From Zychaea mexicana (taxonomy: Eukaryota; Mucoromycota; Mucoromycetes; Mucorales; Lichtheimiaceae): a DNA stretch of 64,000 nt. The notes beneath the pieces were generated by a model that saw only the letters and a program-made list of their open reading frames with translations, did not search any database and was not told the origin of the DNA. The stretch is taken from the NCBI RefSeq assembly GCF_025766255.1, contig NW_026516667.1, positions 62,001 through 126,000 of the forward strand, given 5' to 3'. A program made the translations under genes and the position numbers. Positions 1-10,856 of the stretch are shown here, in pieces; within the stretch, counting starts at the first letter, position 1, and each line of letters begins with the position of its first letter.

Positions 1-1445
1 CCACGGCGAAAAGCATGCAACTGACGAGACTCATCAGCAGTCTCAGCAACAGCTCTCAGCAGTTTCCGGCGATGGTGATGCTGATGCTGGGCACGAACAA
101 CATCAGCAACGCACCAGCAAAGATTACAACGTCAGCGGAAGTAATAAGAGCAACAACAAAGGATGCAGACAACAGCAGCAGCAGTGCATTACTCCACCAC
201 ACAATACTACTAGCGCTGGTGGTAACAAAACCTCCACTACTCCGCCTCCTCCTGGATACAGCGGCTATTACAGCAACCATCAACAACACTATCCACAAGG
301 TGGCAGCGGCGGCAGCGATTTCTATCATCATCCTCTAAACACTCAGCAGCATAACCAGTATGTGATGCCTGCCCATCCACCGACCGCAGCAGTTCCAGGC
401 TACTATGACCCGAACATGTATTGCCCTCTGCCTCCTGGAGGACTTATGTATTCGGTAAGCTCTGTAGTTTCGTATGTCTATAAACGTTTTGGAAATGACA
501 TGAGCCCTTCTAACACATGTGCCATGTGATCAACTCTATAGAATCCGGAAGACCACCACCAGCAGCAACCTGTGATGATGCTCGGATCGATGCAAGGTAT
601 TTAGTAATATCGAAATTCTTGTATTCGGACGCTATGCATGCATGCATCCCAAACATCACGTGTACAATGCTGCCTTTATTAACAAAATTGTCTACAATCA
701 AAATTTGCCAATCCTAACATTTGACGCAGGAACAACATCAGCACCTGAAGCCAAGAATGGCACCATCTCCAGCGGCAATAATATGTTCTATGTTCCGGGC
801 TATTATGACTACTCTGGCACATATTATCCTTGTTATTCACCAGTGCCGACAGCACCAACGGGTCTTGCACCAACCACTTCCATGGGTGCAGGAGCTCCTT
901 CGCTGACTTCAGCCAATGCTGCAAATGGGCCTTTTGTCGGCAATGGACTTGGATCGGCCGACAGCGGTAATAAGCAACAACAACAACAACAACAAACACT
1001 GCGATCCTCGGTTACTGGCGGCGGATATTACTATATGCTACCACCAACACCACATCATTCTCTGCAATATCCGCAGGCCATGCAACAAGCACCCCATACC
1101 GGTCCTGCTAACGCATACATTTGTCCAGCGCAGCAGTACAACGCGAGAGGCTATAACAACAACAGCAACAACGGCAATATGCATTCGCTTTCACAGACAC
1201 ATGAGCGACCTAAGGATCATAGCAAGCATCCCCATCCAACCAACAAGCAGCAACAACATAGCAGTGTGAATGCTACGCTATCTATGGATCCCAAGAATCG
1301 GAAGAAGGTTAACAATACAGTGCCGCCCCAGCCATCGTTGCAACAACAAGCTAACAAAACCAATGACCCCGCTGGTACTACTGGATCTGGTCATCACTAT
1401 CACCATAACGGTGTCAACCAAGCGCACAAGACCATCAAGACCTAG
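1..1445 (+). CDS. Gln/Asn/Tyr-rich low-complexity protein (5' end outside window)
   Basis: Three exons, 1-454 (open at the left edge), 542-596 and 730-1445, are joined by GT-AG introns and keep one reading frame to the TAG at 1443-1445. The visible ~400 residues are rich in Gln, Asn, Ser, Gly, Tyr and Pro, with short poly-Gln runs and repeated YY-D/P motifs such as PGYYDPNMYCPLPPGG and VPGYYDYSGTYYPCY. No globular domain is visible, so the functional part is probably upstream, outside the window. Composition of this kind is common in fungal RNA-binding and transcription-associated proteins, but that is inference and I do not recognise the family. Confidence 0.7.
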
Positions 1446-1847
1446 TTTGTTGTAGTCGGTCAGTCGAAAGCACAAAGTAACAATAAAATCAGTTGTTGTG
1501 AAGATTGAATAGCAATGGGATAGCGGAGGGTTAGTTAGGATGTAGTTTGGTTCGAAACAATCGATCAGTTTGCGCACAAAATTAGGAAACGTGACACATC
1601 ATCATTCCCCACAATACATGTCATAGGGTGTTCCACAAGGAGTACTGCAACAACACAAAACAGCACAACACAACAGCACACGACATGTACTGCATGTGCA
1701 GTGGCTGGGACGCGAAGTTAGAAAAAGAAAAATCGGCATGCATCATCCTCCTTTTCTTCTTCCTCTTTTTTTCTGCTTTTCCTTTTCGCGCCCTTTTTCA
1801 TTTTGGCTATTAGCTATAATAATAACAGCAATAATTGCACCTGTAAT
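1446..1847. other. intergenic, no gene seen
   Basis: Between the end of the Gln/Asn-rich gene and the PAS-like gene. The distal part (about 1745-1800) is a T/C-rich tract just upstream of the next start, as is usual for fungal promoters. No convincing ORF. Confidence 0.5.
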
Positions 1848-2513
1848 ATGCCGTCGACAATTATGCTAATACTCTCGCCGTACGGCATTATCCTCGACAC
1901 GTCGCCATGCCGGAAAGTATGGCACGGCCAGCCCCTGATGCGATTTGTGCATTCCGACGACCTGATCCGACTGTGTGGCAGTCTGAGTGCAGCGTACAAG
2001 CAACAATTGAATAATAACATTTTCCATATAAATGACGAGCGAGAAGACAGTCAGGACAGCCCCTTGGAAGTCCGCATCACAACGAGCTTATACAACGGCG
2101 AAGAGGAAGAACGATACCGGTGGTATGAATTAATCGTCGTCGAAAGCGAACCACAGCTGCAAATTATTGTTCAGCCGAGCAGAAGCAGCAGCAGGAGGGC
2201 CTTGTCTTATGACGATGAAAAGCAGTCTTGGATGCATCATGCGGTAGAGAACGGAGTAACTATCGTGGCACATGCACTTGGCGTGTTAGTCCAGTTACTG
2301 GAAGACCATGCTGGCTACCAGCTCAAAAACATTCCATACGAATTGACTGATCGAATGCTCAGCATGCTTGCGTGGACTGGGTTAATCAAGGATATGGGCC
2401 TGGCAAAGGCGATCGTCGATAAATTGCTGGATCAGTGCTTAAAGCATATTGCATGTTACATGGATCAAGCACTCGAGCACAGCAATCCTGGCTTGTGTAA
2501 AGCCATTGTATGA
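1848..2513 (+). CDS. PAS-domain-like protein
   Basis: Single-exon ORF of 221 aa. I start at the ATG at 1848; the reading frame is open upstream only to a TTG. Residues ~8-45 resemble the start of a PAS domain: a LSPYGIILDTSP strand-turn, then GQPLMRFVHSDDLIRL, matching the 'FIHPDDL' signature of PAS repeats in White-collar-type proteins. The second half is mostly helical and unrecognised. No DNA-binding domain, kinase or chromophore cysteine motif (NCRFLQ) is present, so if it is a PAS protein it is a short stand-alone one, possibly a partner. The 3' flank has a CT-repeat at about 2543-2562. It could be one exon of a larger gene. Confidence 0.55.
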   Translation: MPSTIMLILSPYGIILDTSPCRKVWHGQPLMRFVHSDDLIRLCGSLSAAYKQQLNNNIFHINDEREDSQDSPLEVRITTSLYNGEEEERYRWYELIVVESEPQLQIIVQPSRSSSRRALSYDDEKQSWMHHAVENGVTIVAHALGVLVQLLEDHAGYQLKNIPYELTDRMLSMLAWTGLIKDMGLAKAIVDKLLDQCLKHIACYMDQALEHSNPGLCKAIV

Positions 2514-3046
2514 AAGCCCTTTTGAATATGTACATATTATATTGCTCTCTCTCTCTCTCTCACTTATAATACATCTTCCCTCCCTTCTTTCTTTTTATTC
2601 CCACCGGCATACAAAGCATACACGCAGCACAAGCACATATAATCAAAACACTCTTGAAGAACCCATGCTTGCTTGCCCGCCCGCCGACCCATTCATCCAT
2701 CCATCCACTTACAAACTTACACAATTTCGTATATATAATATAAAGAATGCTATTTATTTTCATGCTATATTGTAATTTGCTCTTAAAGTTGGATGCCTCG
2801 CTAAAACAAAGTTAAGGAAGAATGTACTTTAGCCTTCTATCCACTTGTACGTTAATCTTCCAGTATCAACTTACGATCCCGAGCAGCCCGACAAAACTCT
2901 TTGCGCCGAAATTCAGCATTGTACCCAACTTTTTTCATTATTGCATATCAGTGCGTTGGTGCAATTTGTAAGGTATGCAGTGATGACAGCCAGCTTGGTC
3001 AGCATCTTTTTTAAACCTGGTCGTGTTTTGAGGAAAAAAGAGATGA
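2514..3046. other. intergenic between convergent genes
   Basis: Holds the 3' ends of the PAS-like gene (+) and COQ9 (-). It contains a (CT)n run near 2543-2562 and a CCATCCATCC run near 2694-2706. No gene seen. Confidence 0.5.
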
Positions 3047-4229
3047 TCAACCTACTTCTTTTTTACCCGCCTCCAGTTGCGCAACTTGTTCCAAACGACG
3101 GTCCAAAAAGCGGAAAGTTTCGGCATAGTCAGCCGATCGGTCTTGTGTCATGAACAATTCGGTGGAGGTATACACGGTAGCTAATCCGGCCCGGTTCACA
3201 TACCAGTTAAACTACATATATATACATCGATAGACAGCCACAACAGGTTTTTTACTTTTTAATATACTTGTTTTCTTTTGATTTCCCTGCTTGTTGTTGG
3301 CTTTGTCTCGTGTTTGGCATTATCTCGTGTAAAATGGTCCTTACATCAGGGCTTCTGTCACCAGCGTAATAAAGGATATCATCCACAAGCTCTGCGAGAT
3401 GTTTTAATGACATGGGAACGTTTGCTGGATGTGCCATAATCGCAAGTGCCTATACATATGCGTCACATTATTATACATATCAAAACGCTGACCCATACTC
3501 GTTATCCATCATGCACACTGTCGCCCTCTCACGAAACCTTTTTCTTTAACCCTTACCTCAGGCCATCGATGAGCATAAGGCTTCATTAGCTCCAGACGCA
3601 TCGATGTATATTCTCGAACATTTTCGCCCATAGACTTCTTTCTTCTATAAATAGTAATTTTACAAGTTAATATATAGACATGATCACAGCAAACCAACAG
3701 CAACCATGCGCGTCGTGGAGACATAGTGTAAAATAATAAACACTCACAGTTGTACTGGTGCTTGCTGTTCAGGCTGCTGTGCTGCTTCTATTTGTGCTGT
3801 GATTGATTGCTTAATCATGGCAACATGATCAGTTCGGCATTTTGTCAGAAACGCGTCGACAAGGCTTGCTTCACCATGTTCAAAAACGCCGTGGGCAACA
3901 GAAGGGTAACCAAGTGTCTTTGCACCACGCACCATGCTCTCCATGGTCCAGCCATGTCGAGGCACAAAAGGCAAAGTGGCTTCAAACAATGCGTTGGCAG
4001 GGTCACTATATGAAGCAGTTTTTCTTTTTCAATAGGTGAGGGGGTACTATGCTCCTTCTCTTTATATCATACTTGGTCACTATCGTCACAACTACTATAA
4101 CAATAATAACAAAAAATGCTAGAAAACAAATTACGTTTTCATGGAAGCGCTGCTGCTTGAAGCTGTTGCCGTTGACATGCATCGATATCTAGTGGCAGCC
4201 AAACAACGTTTCGTTAATGTGCCGAACAT
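3047..4229 (-). CDS. COQ9: ubiquinone biosynthesis protein COQ9
   Basis: Five exons on the minus strand (4229-4135, 4005-3748, 3644-3557, 3449-3345, 3211-3047) close in frame to 236 aa. COQ9 is a mitochondrial lipid-binding protein of the coenzyme Q synthome that works with the hydroxylase COQ7. The diagnostic stretches are all present: ATLPFVPRHGWTMESM and GYPSVAHGVF early, LMKPYAHRWPEALAIMAHP in the middle, and NWYVNRAGLATVYTSTELF followed by DRSADYAETFRFLDRRL near the end. The first ~30 residues are rich in Arg, Ser, Thr and Ala without acids, as in a mitochondrial presequence. Length fits the family. The start is the first ATG in frame with the presequence. Confidence 0.93.
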
Positions 4230-4743
4230 GGTGGTTTGGTGAATTGTAAATAAAATAATTTGGGCAAGGAGGGACAGTTGATGGCGGCATGTGGCTCCAC
4301 TTTTTTTGACACCTCGAAACTGCGGACTTTGTCTGCGGTTGTTGCATTTGCCCATTGTCGAGGTGCGGCTTATCGGATCTTGATAATGGTATTTCGGAGG
4401 CGAGGCAGCACGACTAATAAGACGCGATGCGTTTATTATCAATCTCTACACTAAGTATCAATATTAGCAGTATAACTAAAGTGGGAATAGTGCTGACCTA
4501 TTATTGTTCCATTTAGCCAAACCATAGATTCTTCCCAAGGAGCAATCGCAAAAGTTCACGCTGTCGCATATCTGATCAGCTAGAGCGCTTCCTTGCTTCC
4601 TACCTCATTTCCCTCCCCAAAATATTATCTTGTATCACACTTGAATTCTAAAGTATAGTTGTTCTAAGAAACCCCATCTTTCAATACTATTTCTTTTCAA
4701 AACGGGCTTCTTAACTTTTAAATCCCAGTAGGTTGTTTACTTC
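4230..4743. other. intergenic upstream of COQ9
   Basis: Between the COQ9 start and the end of an upstream candidate gene on the same strand. No ORF with protein-like character was seen. Confidence 0.4.
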
Positions 4744-5621
4744 TTAATCGTCGTATTTGTCTCTATCTTTCGGACAAGAATAGTGGCAACAACTGGTGGG
4801 CTGTCGATTCGTGCCCGTTTCCGAGTCTGTCTCTTTATAGTGACACCCGCTGATGCTTTTCATCTGGTCAGTGCACGAATTACCATGTGCTGTGGTGTGA
4901 TGTCTAGCATGACGTTTGTATATCTCGATTGCAGTATCGATAGAAACCACAAACGACAGTATCAGTGACTTATTGAGAGCTGAAACAATTAACGATGGTC
5001 ATTGAAAAGCGATAGTTACATTTCCATCATGTGTTCACCGACAAGATATTACACCTACAACGACATGGTGTCTGAAAAAAATCTCCCGTCTAAGCAGACC
5101 TTCTGATAGCTTTGCTACTGGTCTCCAAGTATTTACCGGCGGATAGAGAAAATGTATGACGTACCGTCTGTACATCATCCGTCAATACTGTCAAAATCTG
5201 CTCCACGGTTTATATACGGTCGTTTCGGATATACCTAACCTACAACAGACGCTACCATGATGTTATACTGTAGGCAAGATTAATGGAGAATCTGACAATG
5301 ACCTGGTGGAAAAACGGTGGTTCGAAAAAGGGTCACCGAGCTGTATATTTCGATGCTACTTGCCGCATGAGCAAGGTATTAGCGTGCCACGATTGACAAA
5401 GCTCCACTGCATCGTGAGTCTCATGACTCGGCAACAAAACGTTTCTGCATCCACTATGTATCTGAAATATGCTTCCCTTCTCTGTCAATGTATATATAAT
5501 ATGTGAGGGTAATAATATCCACCTGGCTCGGTGAATAATCATCACAGTATAACCGGATCTTAACAGTCAGACAAATGTGACGCCAACTAAATGCGAGCAC
5601 GCGCGAATTATACTTGTGCAT
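4744..5621 (-). CDS. candidate spliced gene, unrecognised
   Basis: Several stretches read like coding sequence. The last exon (about 4969-4744) follows a good acceptor (TTTCAG) and encodes SLILSFVVSIDTAIEIYKR and a His/Cys-rich tail ending at TAA 4746-4744. It joins in phase to a piece encoding AKLSEGLLRREIFFRHH (about 5125-5060), and pieces encoding ILTVLTDDVQT (near 5200-5170) and HDAVELCQSWHANTLLMRQ (near 5430-5365) lie upstream. A possible start is the ATG at 5621. I could not close one unambiguous model, and the family is not recognised. Transcript evidence is needed to fix the exons. Confidence 0.3.
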
Positions 5622-5699
5622 GTTAATCTGGGTGGAGAATTGAGGAGGAAAGATAATCAAAATTGTGTACGAGTACATGTACCATGTATTGTGTTTCTT

Positions 5700-7768
5700 T
5701 TATACAGTAGTGACATGGTTATCGCTTTTACATGCTGTGCCAAGAGTTACTGCCGTTATGATTTGGGAACGTGCTAGCTCTCTATATACATTCTCATTAT
5801 AGTCAAACTCAAATCCATTACATTTTAATTTGACGCTTAGTGGCACTAATACATGTATACATCACGTAATAAAAATAGTACGAGCGAAAACATTAGCCGT
5901 CTTAAAAGAAAATAATAATACATACACCTTCCTCCAAGTCCCTCACTCCTCATAAAGTGATTAATAGTAACTTACAGAACCAATATAGCCAGCAATCCCC
6001 CATCATTTCAACCCAGTTGACTTGCGTGCCTTGATTAAAAACGCATTTTCCACTTTGTGTAAACATGGAAGGTGGCGTGGGTATTGTCGCTATTGCTGTC
6101 GGTGTGTCCGATCGCTTTTGGCGATTAGTGGTTTTGCTACTCCAAGCACGAAACTGGATATTTTCAATGGTCGTTCGATTCAATACAAGTAGCCATAAAT
6201 GGGAACAAGCAAATGTGCCAATGGAGGTCATCACTAGACCTGACCTATAAATACATGTCATAAGCATAAGTATTTATGCTAACACTGTCACGTGTGAGCG
6301 CATTTATGCATCTCTTGGGCTTACAATATTAAGATGGCAATTACAACGCCGTTGTACGTTGCCTGTGCATGTGTGTAAAGTGTTGGAGCGATAAAATATG
6401 TTCATGTAGTTAGTAAGATGTAATATGTAGCATATGGGTGTCACAATGCATCTTTTTTCAACAAATTTAATATTACCAGTCCATTTCCCATGATAAAAGC
6501 TGCAAGTGAAGTCGTAAACACCCAAGCAGCAATACCGGATGCATAGCAAATAAACTGGATGAAATATCTATAATTGGCAAACCCGACACATCCATTGACC
6601 CTAAATAATTATAGTTCAAATACGTAAGGATTTAATCCAAAAATTCAATCCTTGCGTCCGCTTCTCCGTTTTACCATGGACAATGACTTCAAGAAAAAAA
6701 GGGGACCATAAATACTGGTGTTGTTAGCGCCTCTCAACCTTTCCGTTCCTTCCCGTGTTCCATGCCAAGAAAGCCTTTCTTACTGGTCCATCCGTAGCAC
6801 ACAAGTATCGCATACTCGACAATGATGAGCTCGATCCGGTTTCCACCATTCGCATTTATCACACCATTGTTGAGGAAGAATGGATACATATGGCGGTCTT
6901 GTATGTTGATTGTCACCATCACTACTGTTGCCACTACTAGTATTACTGCTTGTTTCAAGCATCACCATTGTCATAGCCTTTTATAGCCAGCAGGTATACA
7001 GGTAAGATCCATGTGTGAGTGTGGCAGTAAGCAAGAAGTCAAGAATGGACAACGACAGCTAAGCTTTAGTAAACGTAATATCAGCAGTCAAGCACGTACT
7101 TTTTTAGGGGTTCCAGGTTCTTTCAAAACCACTCTTGCATAGGATGTCAGTAACAGAACAAGCCAAAGATGAAGGGGAACAAGATATATGACAGCTTGGG
7201 CTACTGTGCCTTGATGGATCAGGGTTACTGCATTGTTGATCGATTAGCATATGGTTTGACGGACACACCCTCAGCGTCTCACAAAATTACATTCTTCCCT
7301 CCATCTTTTACATCTTTCCTCCATCTTTTTCCTTTGGCGCTTGATAATACAACAGCATGACTGCTACTACTCACAGCATACTTGGTCGAGATATCCATAG
7401 TATAGAAAGGCAATGATACTGAGAACGACAAGGATTGGCATCCAGCCCCAATCGCGATGCTGCCCTGGCTTTTTATCATATGGTAATGGCAATGGAAAAT
7501 CTGTTACTGCCGAAAACAAGAATAGAAAAGGCCAGCATCGGCTATATATCGGCGAATCCGTTCGACAGCAACAGACATCGGTCACATCTCTTTCTGCTCG
7601 TTTATTGTCATTGTTCTGAGTTGCTGTTGTTGGTGCTGGCTGGACTTTTTCTGGTTGCTGTTCGTCCTCTGTATTATGATTTCTATGCTGCTCGTTTGGA
7701 TGTTTGCAGCATACACGAAACGGGTGACCGCCAACCACTAGGATTCGATTTGCTAATCGTTCTAACAT
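5700..7768 (-). CDS. DHHC-type palmitoyltransferase with a 12-nt microexon
   Basis: Eight exons (7768-7375, 7227-7100, 6977-6784, 6686-6675, 6600-6477, 6362-6325, 6244-5976, 5845-5700) give a 434-aa protein. It is a membrane S-acyltransferase that transfers palmitate to cysteines of substrate proteins, usually on Golgi, ER or vacuole membranes. Evidence is the zinc-binding cysteine-rich domain: WCDKCEWWKPDRAHHCRVCD, then RMDHHCPWVNGCVGFANYR with the catalytic DHHC, and the downstream NRTTIENIQ (TTxE) motif. Hydrophobic segments flank the domain (WMPILVVLSIIAFLYYGY and AVIYLVPLHLWLVLLL before it, FIQFICYASGIAAW and VVIAILILSGLVMTS after). The HHCPW codons fall on a 12-nt exon. The long first exon has a Cys- and Gln-rich N-terminus before the first membrane span. 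It resembles the fungal Pfa3/Pfa4 group, but I cannot assign the subfamily. Confidence 0.9.
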
Positions 7769-8064
7769 AGAAAAGACCAACGAAAAGAAAAGTTACGAGA
7801 GAGAGAGAGAGAAAGAGAACAAACGTCGTGCCAATCAAGAAAGAGGGGTAAAAGGAAAGAAAGGTCTTTATTCGTTTCTGGCGAATGATTCCAGCGCATG
7901 CACCCGGAAAACTGGGGCGCGGTTTCTGAATGATCCGTTCCCTTTGCAGAGAATAAAGTTCTCTGTCACTCCCCCCGTATTACTGTTGTTACTGTTGCGC
8001 ACGCATGTTGTGCGTGTGTGTTATGCTATGATTCTTGGCGTTTCTGTTTTTTTCCCCTTCATGT
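7769..8064. other. divergent/short intergenic
   Basis: Contains a (GA)n tract at about 7796-7815 just upstream of the palmitoyltransferase start. No gene seen. Confidence 0.4.
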
Positions 8065-8525
8065 CTAGGCATCAGTTTCGCGTTGTATGCCGTAGACCAC
8101 TCCATTGGCTGATGTATAACTGTGATATTTGTTCTGACAGGTCACTGTTTCAAGTGTATGTGTGAATATAAGAAAGTGAGTGTTAGGTCCTATTCATAGT
8201 AGCATATCATAGTCTTCTTACAACCAAGGTAATTTATTACCTGTCACAGATCTCAATCTTTCGTTTTGTAGCGCTGAAATGGAACGAGTCAGCTCTGTGG
8301 CATCGTGGACCATTTGAACCGCGGCTTTCGCCTCAACAGCTAATTGACCACCGGTTGTGTCCTGCATTACACCAAACGGTAGAGCTAAGTTTTTGGGAAT
8401 TAAACACGAAATGAGATGGAAGAAAGCCGTTCTTTTACATTGATAATCTCTCCGTCATTAGTTGAAGCTGCGAAGGAGGCAATGTGACCCGGTAGATTAG
8501 CAAGTGATTCAAAGTTGGAGGACAT
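8065..8525 (-). CDS. small LAMTOR4-like (Ragulator/roadblock-type) protein
   Basis: Three exons (8525-8439, 8361-8241, 8144-8065) join in phase to a 95-aa protein. The order is LANLPGHIASFAASTNDGEI, a helix-rich middle (AVEAKAAVQMVHDATELTRS), then LRSVTVTCQNKYHSYTSA and a GVVYGIQRE strand. A strand/turn, an amphipathic helix and paired C-terminal strands ending in a basic 'VYGIKR' are the layout of LAMTOR4 and related roadblock-fold subunits of the Ragulator/EGO scaffold that recruits Rag GTPases and TORC1 to the vacuole. No single motif is decisive, so the assignment rests on length and fold pattern. It could be another roadblock/LC7 protein. All splice sites are canonical. Confidence 0.5.
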
Positions 8526-9194
8526 TCTGCAATGCGTGTAGAAGCACTAGCATAAATTACGGCACTGCTGCACTGCTGAGTTTTTTAACGTCTCCTGATT
8601 CGAAAGCCTCAAAGCCAAGTTGTGTGTGCTGTCATTTTTTTTGTATTTTGAAACACTTAAGCTTTGCTCCTATCCGGCGATAACCATAGCGACGGAAAAA
8701 AGGATATCGCTAAACCGTTTGATTATACACAAAGTGCTGGCTTCTTATTTACAGACAGTACGGGGTGTTGTGTTCATGCATATGGTGATTTATCTTCAAT
8801 GCTGTTTTTCTTGTCTTGGATTCTTTGCTGTATGTACTTGGATATGCAGATAGACTGCAATTGCTGTTAATAAAGCTCAATATAGAGAGCTTCGTATTCT
8901 ACATCAGCGAGAAAGTCACCAGCCACTCTATTGCTCATGCATTTTTCAAATACAAGTGGCAGCAACCAAGCCTGGCCTAGGGAATGCCTGTGTGGCTTTA
9001 ACGAGCCAAGGAACAATAAAAGCGGAGGCCTAAAACATTGGTATAAAAAATAATTTGGACTGGCACGCTTAAGCAACTCCCTCTTTGATACATCCTTCGA
9101 GTAAGTAGTAACGACAATTTATTTGCCCATCCATCCATCCATCCATTCATCCATCCGTATCATCCGTTCTAATTCATCATCCATCAATAACAGA
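8526..9194. other. divergent promoter region of the LAMTOR4-like and eL31 genes
   Basis: No protein-like ORF. A (CATC)n run, CCATCCATCCATCCATT and variants, lies at about 9127-9150, just upstream of the eL31 start, in what is probably its 5' UTR. Confidence 0.45.
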
Positions 9195-9793
9195 ATGGCC
9201 AAGTCCACCCAAAAGCGTTCGACTCTTGCTGACGTTGTCACTCGTGAATACACCATCCACTTGCACAAGTTGGTTCACGGCCGTTCGTTCAAGAAGAAGA
9301 CTCCCCATGCCGTCAAGGCCATCAAGGAGTTCGCCACCAAGGCCATGGGTACCCAGGATGTCCGTGTCGACCCTGGTTTGAACAAGGCCTTGTGGGCGCG
9401 TGGTGTCCGCAACGTCCCCCACCGCATCCGTGTCCGCATTGCCCGTAAGCGTAACGACGATGAGGACGCCAAGGAGAAGCTTTACTCCATGGTCACCTTC
9501 GTTCCCACTGGCAACAACGCTAAGGGTAAGTCTCCTTTTCTATTGTTTTGACTTTTTGCGCTTTTGAACCGCTGTCCAGTAGTTGGGGTGTGTATAAATG
9601 CGTTCTCTCCCAAAATGCTGGCGCATGGGGAAAGAATGATCTTTTTATGCACGGTACCCAGTTTCTGGCAGTTGAAAACGCGAGAGGTTGGAGTTACTTT
9701 TGTTTTCTCCTATCTGTGAAGCGTACTTTTTTTTAACAATTGATCCATTTTCGGAATGTAGGTTTGGAGACCGTCGTTGTCGATGACGAGTAA
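9195..9793 (+). CDS. RPL31: 60S ribosomal protein eL31
   Basis: Two exons, 9195-9525 and 9762-9793, encode 120 aa ending in [10 protein letters not shown]. The protein is a component of the large ribosomal subunit near the polypeptide exit tunnel. It is recognisable throughout: [59 protein letters not shown] and the C-terminal [20 protein letters not shown]. The start is the ATG in [14 protein letters not shown]. The 236-nt intron is long for this window, which is typical for fungal ribosomal protein genes, and codon use is more C-rich at third positions than in neighbours, as expected for a highly expressed gene. Confidence 0.97.
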
Positions 9794-10856
9794 ATCTTTC
9801 GTTCACGTCTCGCTCTTTCTTAGTTTAATCGTTTGATACAACTGGTCAAAAATAAACAAAGTGGGCAATCATTGGAATGTACATAGTTCTTTTGTCTGTG
9901 TTGGTGTTATTATTGTTATTCACGGCGTGCAAGCGTTTGCTCGAAAACTTTTAAGATCTTGTACGCATGAAATCATTTTTGATCGATCTATGGTTTGATC
10001 TTGAAATCTCTCTTAATAATCGTTCACTTAAATGTTTTATAATTTTGGAGTGAGTGGTGGCTTCCATAACAAAGAATAACAGGTCGTACAAGCCATGACA
10101 ACCGTTGTCACTTTACTGGTGACAATTGTATGAAGAAAAACTTCTCACATGTAGAGAAAAGCTGACCTGTTCGTGACAGAACGCGAAATATACGGTTTCT
10201 TGGGAAAATGTGCGTTGCACTGAACAGTCTCCTATCGCACATGAGTTAAGTATGATTCTCATCGTACTATTTTCAGGAGTTTATACTTTGCCGCCTTTTC
10301 TACATAAACAAGCATCGTTTTGAGGGCTTTGGTGACCTCTAAGCACAATTGCACTAAACGTGCAGGCTTTCACTTCTACACTCATTATCACACGTGCAAA
10401 GGGTGTAAACGAAAAACTAAGTACATGTGAGATAGTCTTCCACTTCTTGACACATACCGAATAAATGGGCCATATGCGTTGTTGCTAAAAATCACACCAC
10501 CGGGACGATAACCTTCCACTCCCATCCACGTTGATCCACGCGACGAGATAAAAATTGACATTACGTTACTTTTCTCTTCCTTGGAACAAAAGCAAATGTG
10601 ACAAGAATGTGATGTATTTTATTTTGTTGGTGTGCGTCTAAAGAGTTACTGTCCGCCTTGTTCTTTGTATTGTTTTGCCCACTACCAATGAGATACACAA
10701 TACATTTGATCAATAACCCATTTTTTACTATACATACAATAACCAACGACTTACCATCATGGATGGAATCCAGCGCTTTGGTTCTTGGTAGCGACGCTAT
10801 AGTAAGTAGAGTATTTGTGGTATCAGCATCAAATTGTTACGTCGTTTTTAGGTTCG
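9794..10856. other. intergenic with one small candidate ORF
   Basis: About 1 kb with AT-rich sequence. The only protein-like stretch is on the minus strand: ATG at 10561-10559 opens MSIFISSRGSTWMGVEGY and continues for about 58 codons, or splices at a GTATGT into a KGGKV-stop (see findings). Otherwise nothing is seen. Confidence 0.35.
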
